Positions 18,873 to 19,401 of a DNA stretch of 19,401 nucleotides are shown piece by piece; position 1 is the stretch's first letter; the number at the start of each line of letters is the position of its first letter. Source of the DNA: Gracilaria vermiculophylla (taxonomy: Eukaryota; Rhodophyta; Florideophyceae; Gracilariales; Gracilariaceae); NCBI GenBank assembly GCA_019155205.2, contig JAHNZQ020000172.1, forward strand, positions 711,689 through 731,089. The letters run 5' to 3'. The notes beneath the pieces are model-generated. The model ran no database searches, was not told the DNA's origin, and saw only the letters and a list, made by a program, of their open reading frames with translations. The translations under genes were made by a program, and so were the position numbers.

Positions 18873-19401
18873 GATGATGGTGCTCCGTACTCCGGTATTG
18901 GGGAAAAAGAATTTCACATTCTACGTTCTAAGCTCAAGACAAACTACTGTGGTACTTTTAATGAGCTGCCAACGGAAATTGCTCACCGGCCCTATTGGCA
19001 ATATGGTAATGGAAATCATGCGTCCAAGCCCAGACGAATTATTGGTTCTGTATTGATCGATGTCAGGTCTGATCAAGGCAACACTGTCCACATAAGACAT
19101 TTGGTGATCAAAGGGTCGAGTTAATGGGTTGTTGGTCGGAATATCACAAGGCATTGTAATATTCCACATATTAATGCCAACAGACTGGAACTACCAGCCT
19201 TTGATAATTCTGGGGCTCAGATAACCATTTCTTTGGTTGACCATGACCTGCTTTCCTATGTTCCGCTTTCGGCATTCGGCATTGTCTCGGAATGCGCTCA
19301 GGCATATTGTGCAGTTGCCTTCTTCTCTGCCAAAGCATCTCAACGTTCTTGGATAGAAACCAAGGCCATTGTTGATAAGGTACATAAACACGTCTGTGGC
19401 C
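18873..19401 (+). pseudogene. Protease and start of integrase of copia-like element, partial
   Basis: The frame continues from gag. LLDDGAPYSGIG resembles a retroelement aspartic protease active site (D-D-G at 18873-18881 where D-S/T/N-G is usual). It is followed by beta-rich sequence (IIGSVLIDVRSD, TVHIRHLVIKGSS), TAA at 19122, then WVVGRNITRHCNIPHI, a plausible second half of the protease fold. The last readable residues, KVHKHVCG, cut by the window end, could be the H-x-x-x-H start of an integrase zinc finger. That reading is inference from very few residues. Confidence 0.55.

Larger units (their letters stand above)
17541..19401 (+). mobile_element. Ty1/copia-like LTR retrotransposon, 5' part
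   Basis: Runs off the right edge of the window. Order seen: LTR (about 17541-17877), half-tRNA primer-binding site (17880-17892), gag (ATG 17883), zinc knuckle (18675-18716), protease (active site 18873-18881), then what looks like the first zinc-binding residues of integrase (19380-19401). Integrase directly after protease, plus a primer site matching the initiator-Met tRNA anticodon arm, indicates the copia group. One frame stays open except for TAA 18156, TGA 18567, TGA 18819 and TAA 19122. There is no frameshift in 1.5 kb, so decay looks more recent than in the gypsy elements. The superfamily call rests on features at the window edge. Confidence 0.7.

Overview
The window looks like eukaryotic nuclear DNA. 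It has two long, apparently intronless host genes on the minus strand, wide AT-rich gaps, and three LTR retrotransposons in different states of decay. No bacterial operon logic, rRNA, tRNA or CRISPR array was recognised. The mix of compact single-exon genes, a secreted repeat-cysteine protein and Ty3/gypsy plus Ty1/copia-like elements would fit a red alga or another algal or oomycete-like protist. That lineage guess is inference, not something the sequence proves.

Layout. 1-1500: AT-rich DNA bounded by related ~92-100 bp repeat units in opposite orientation (around 197-305 and 1350-1466). 1942-2697 (minus): an open frame broken by in-frame TAA codons, possibly a dead gene. 3180-4541 (minus): a 453-residue membrane protein with three predicted membrane segments and a glycosylatable outer domain. 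5509-7065 (minus): a secreted protein with a duplicated ten-cysteine module, acidic linkers and a separate cysteine-containing C-terminal domain. 7558-7800: a dense cluster of inverted repeats centred on a perfect 24-bp palindrome. 7900-9550: AT-rich, no gene seen.

9557-15503 is one almost complete but dead Ty3/gypsy chromovirus-like element on the plus strand: 5' LTR, gag with zinc knuckle, protease, reverse transcriptase, RNase H, integrase, chromodomain, 3' LTR. Its gag-protease-RT half stays in one frame and is broken only by stops. The later half also carries frameshifts. 16295-17540 holds a second gypsy remnant on the minus strand (integrase and chromodomain) that is nearly invisible to ORF callers because of its stops and frameshifts. 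It is cut off at about 17541, where the LTR of a third element begins. That third element runs on the plus strand off the right edge. It looks Ty1/copia-like, with a half-tRNA-iMet primer-binding site overlapping the gag start, a variant zinc knuckle, a protease active site, and what looks like the beginning of integrase directly after protease.

The right half is therefore a nest of retrotransposons of different ages beside a small host gene island. The two host genes are the only intact coding sequences I can support; nothing shows that they work together beyond sharing strand and neighbourhood.
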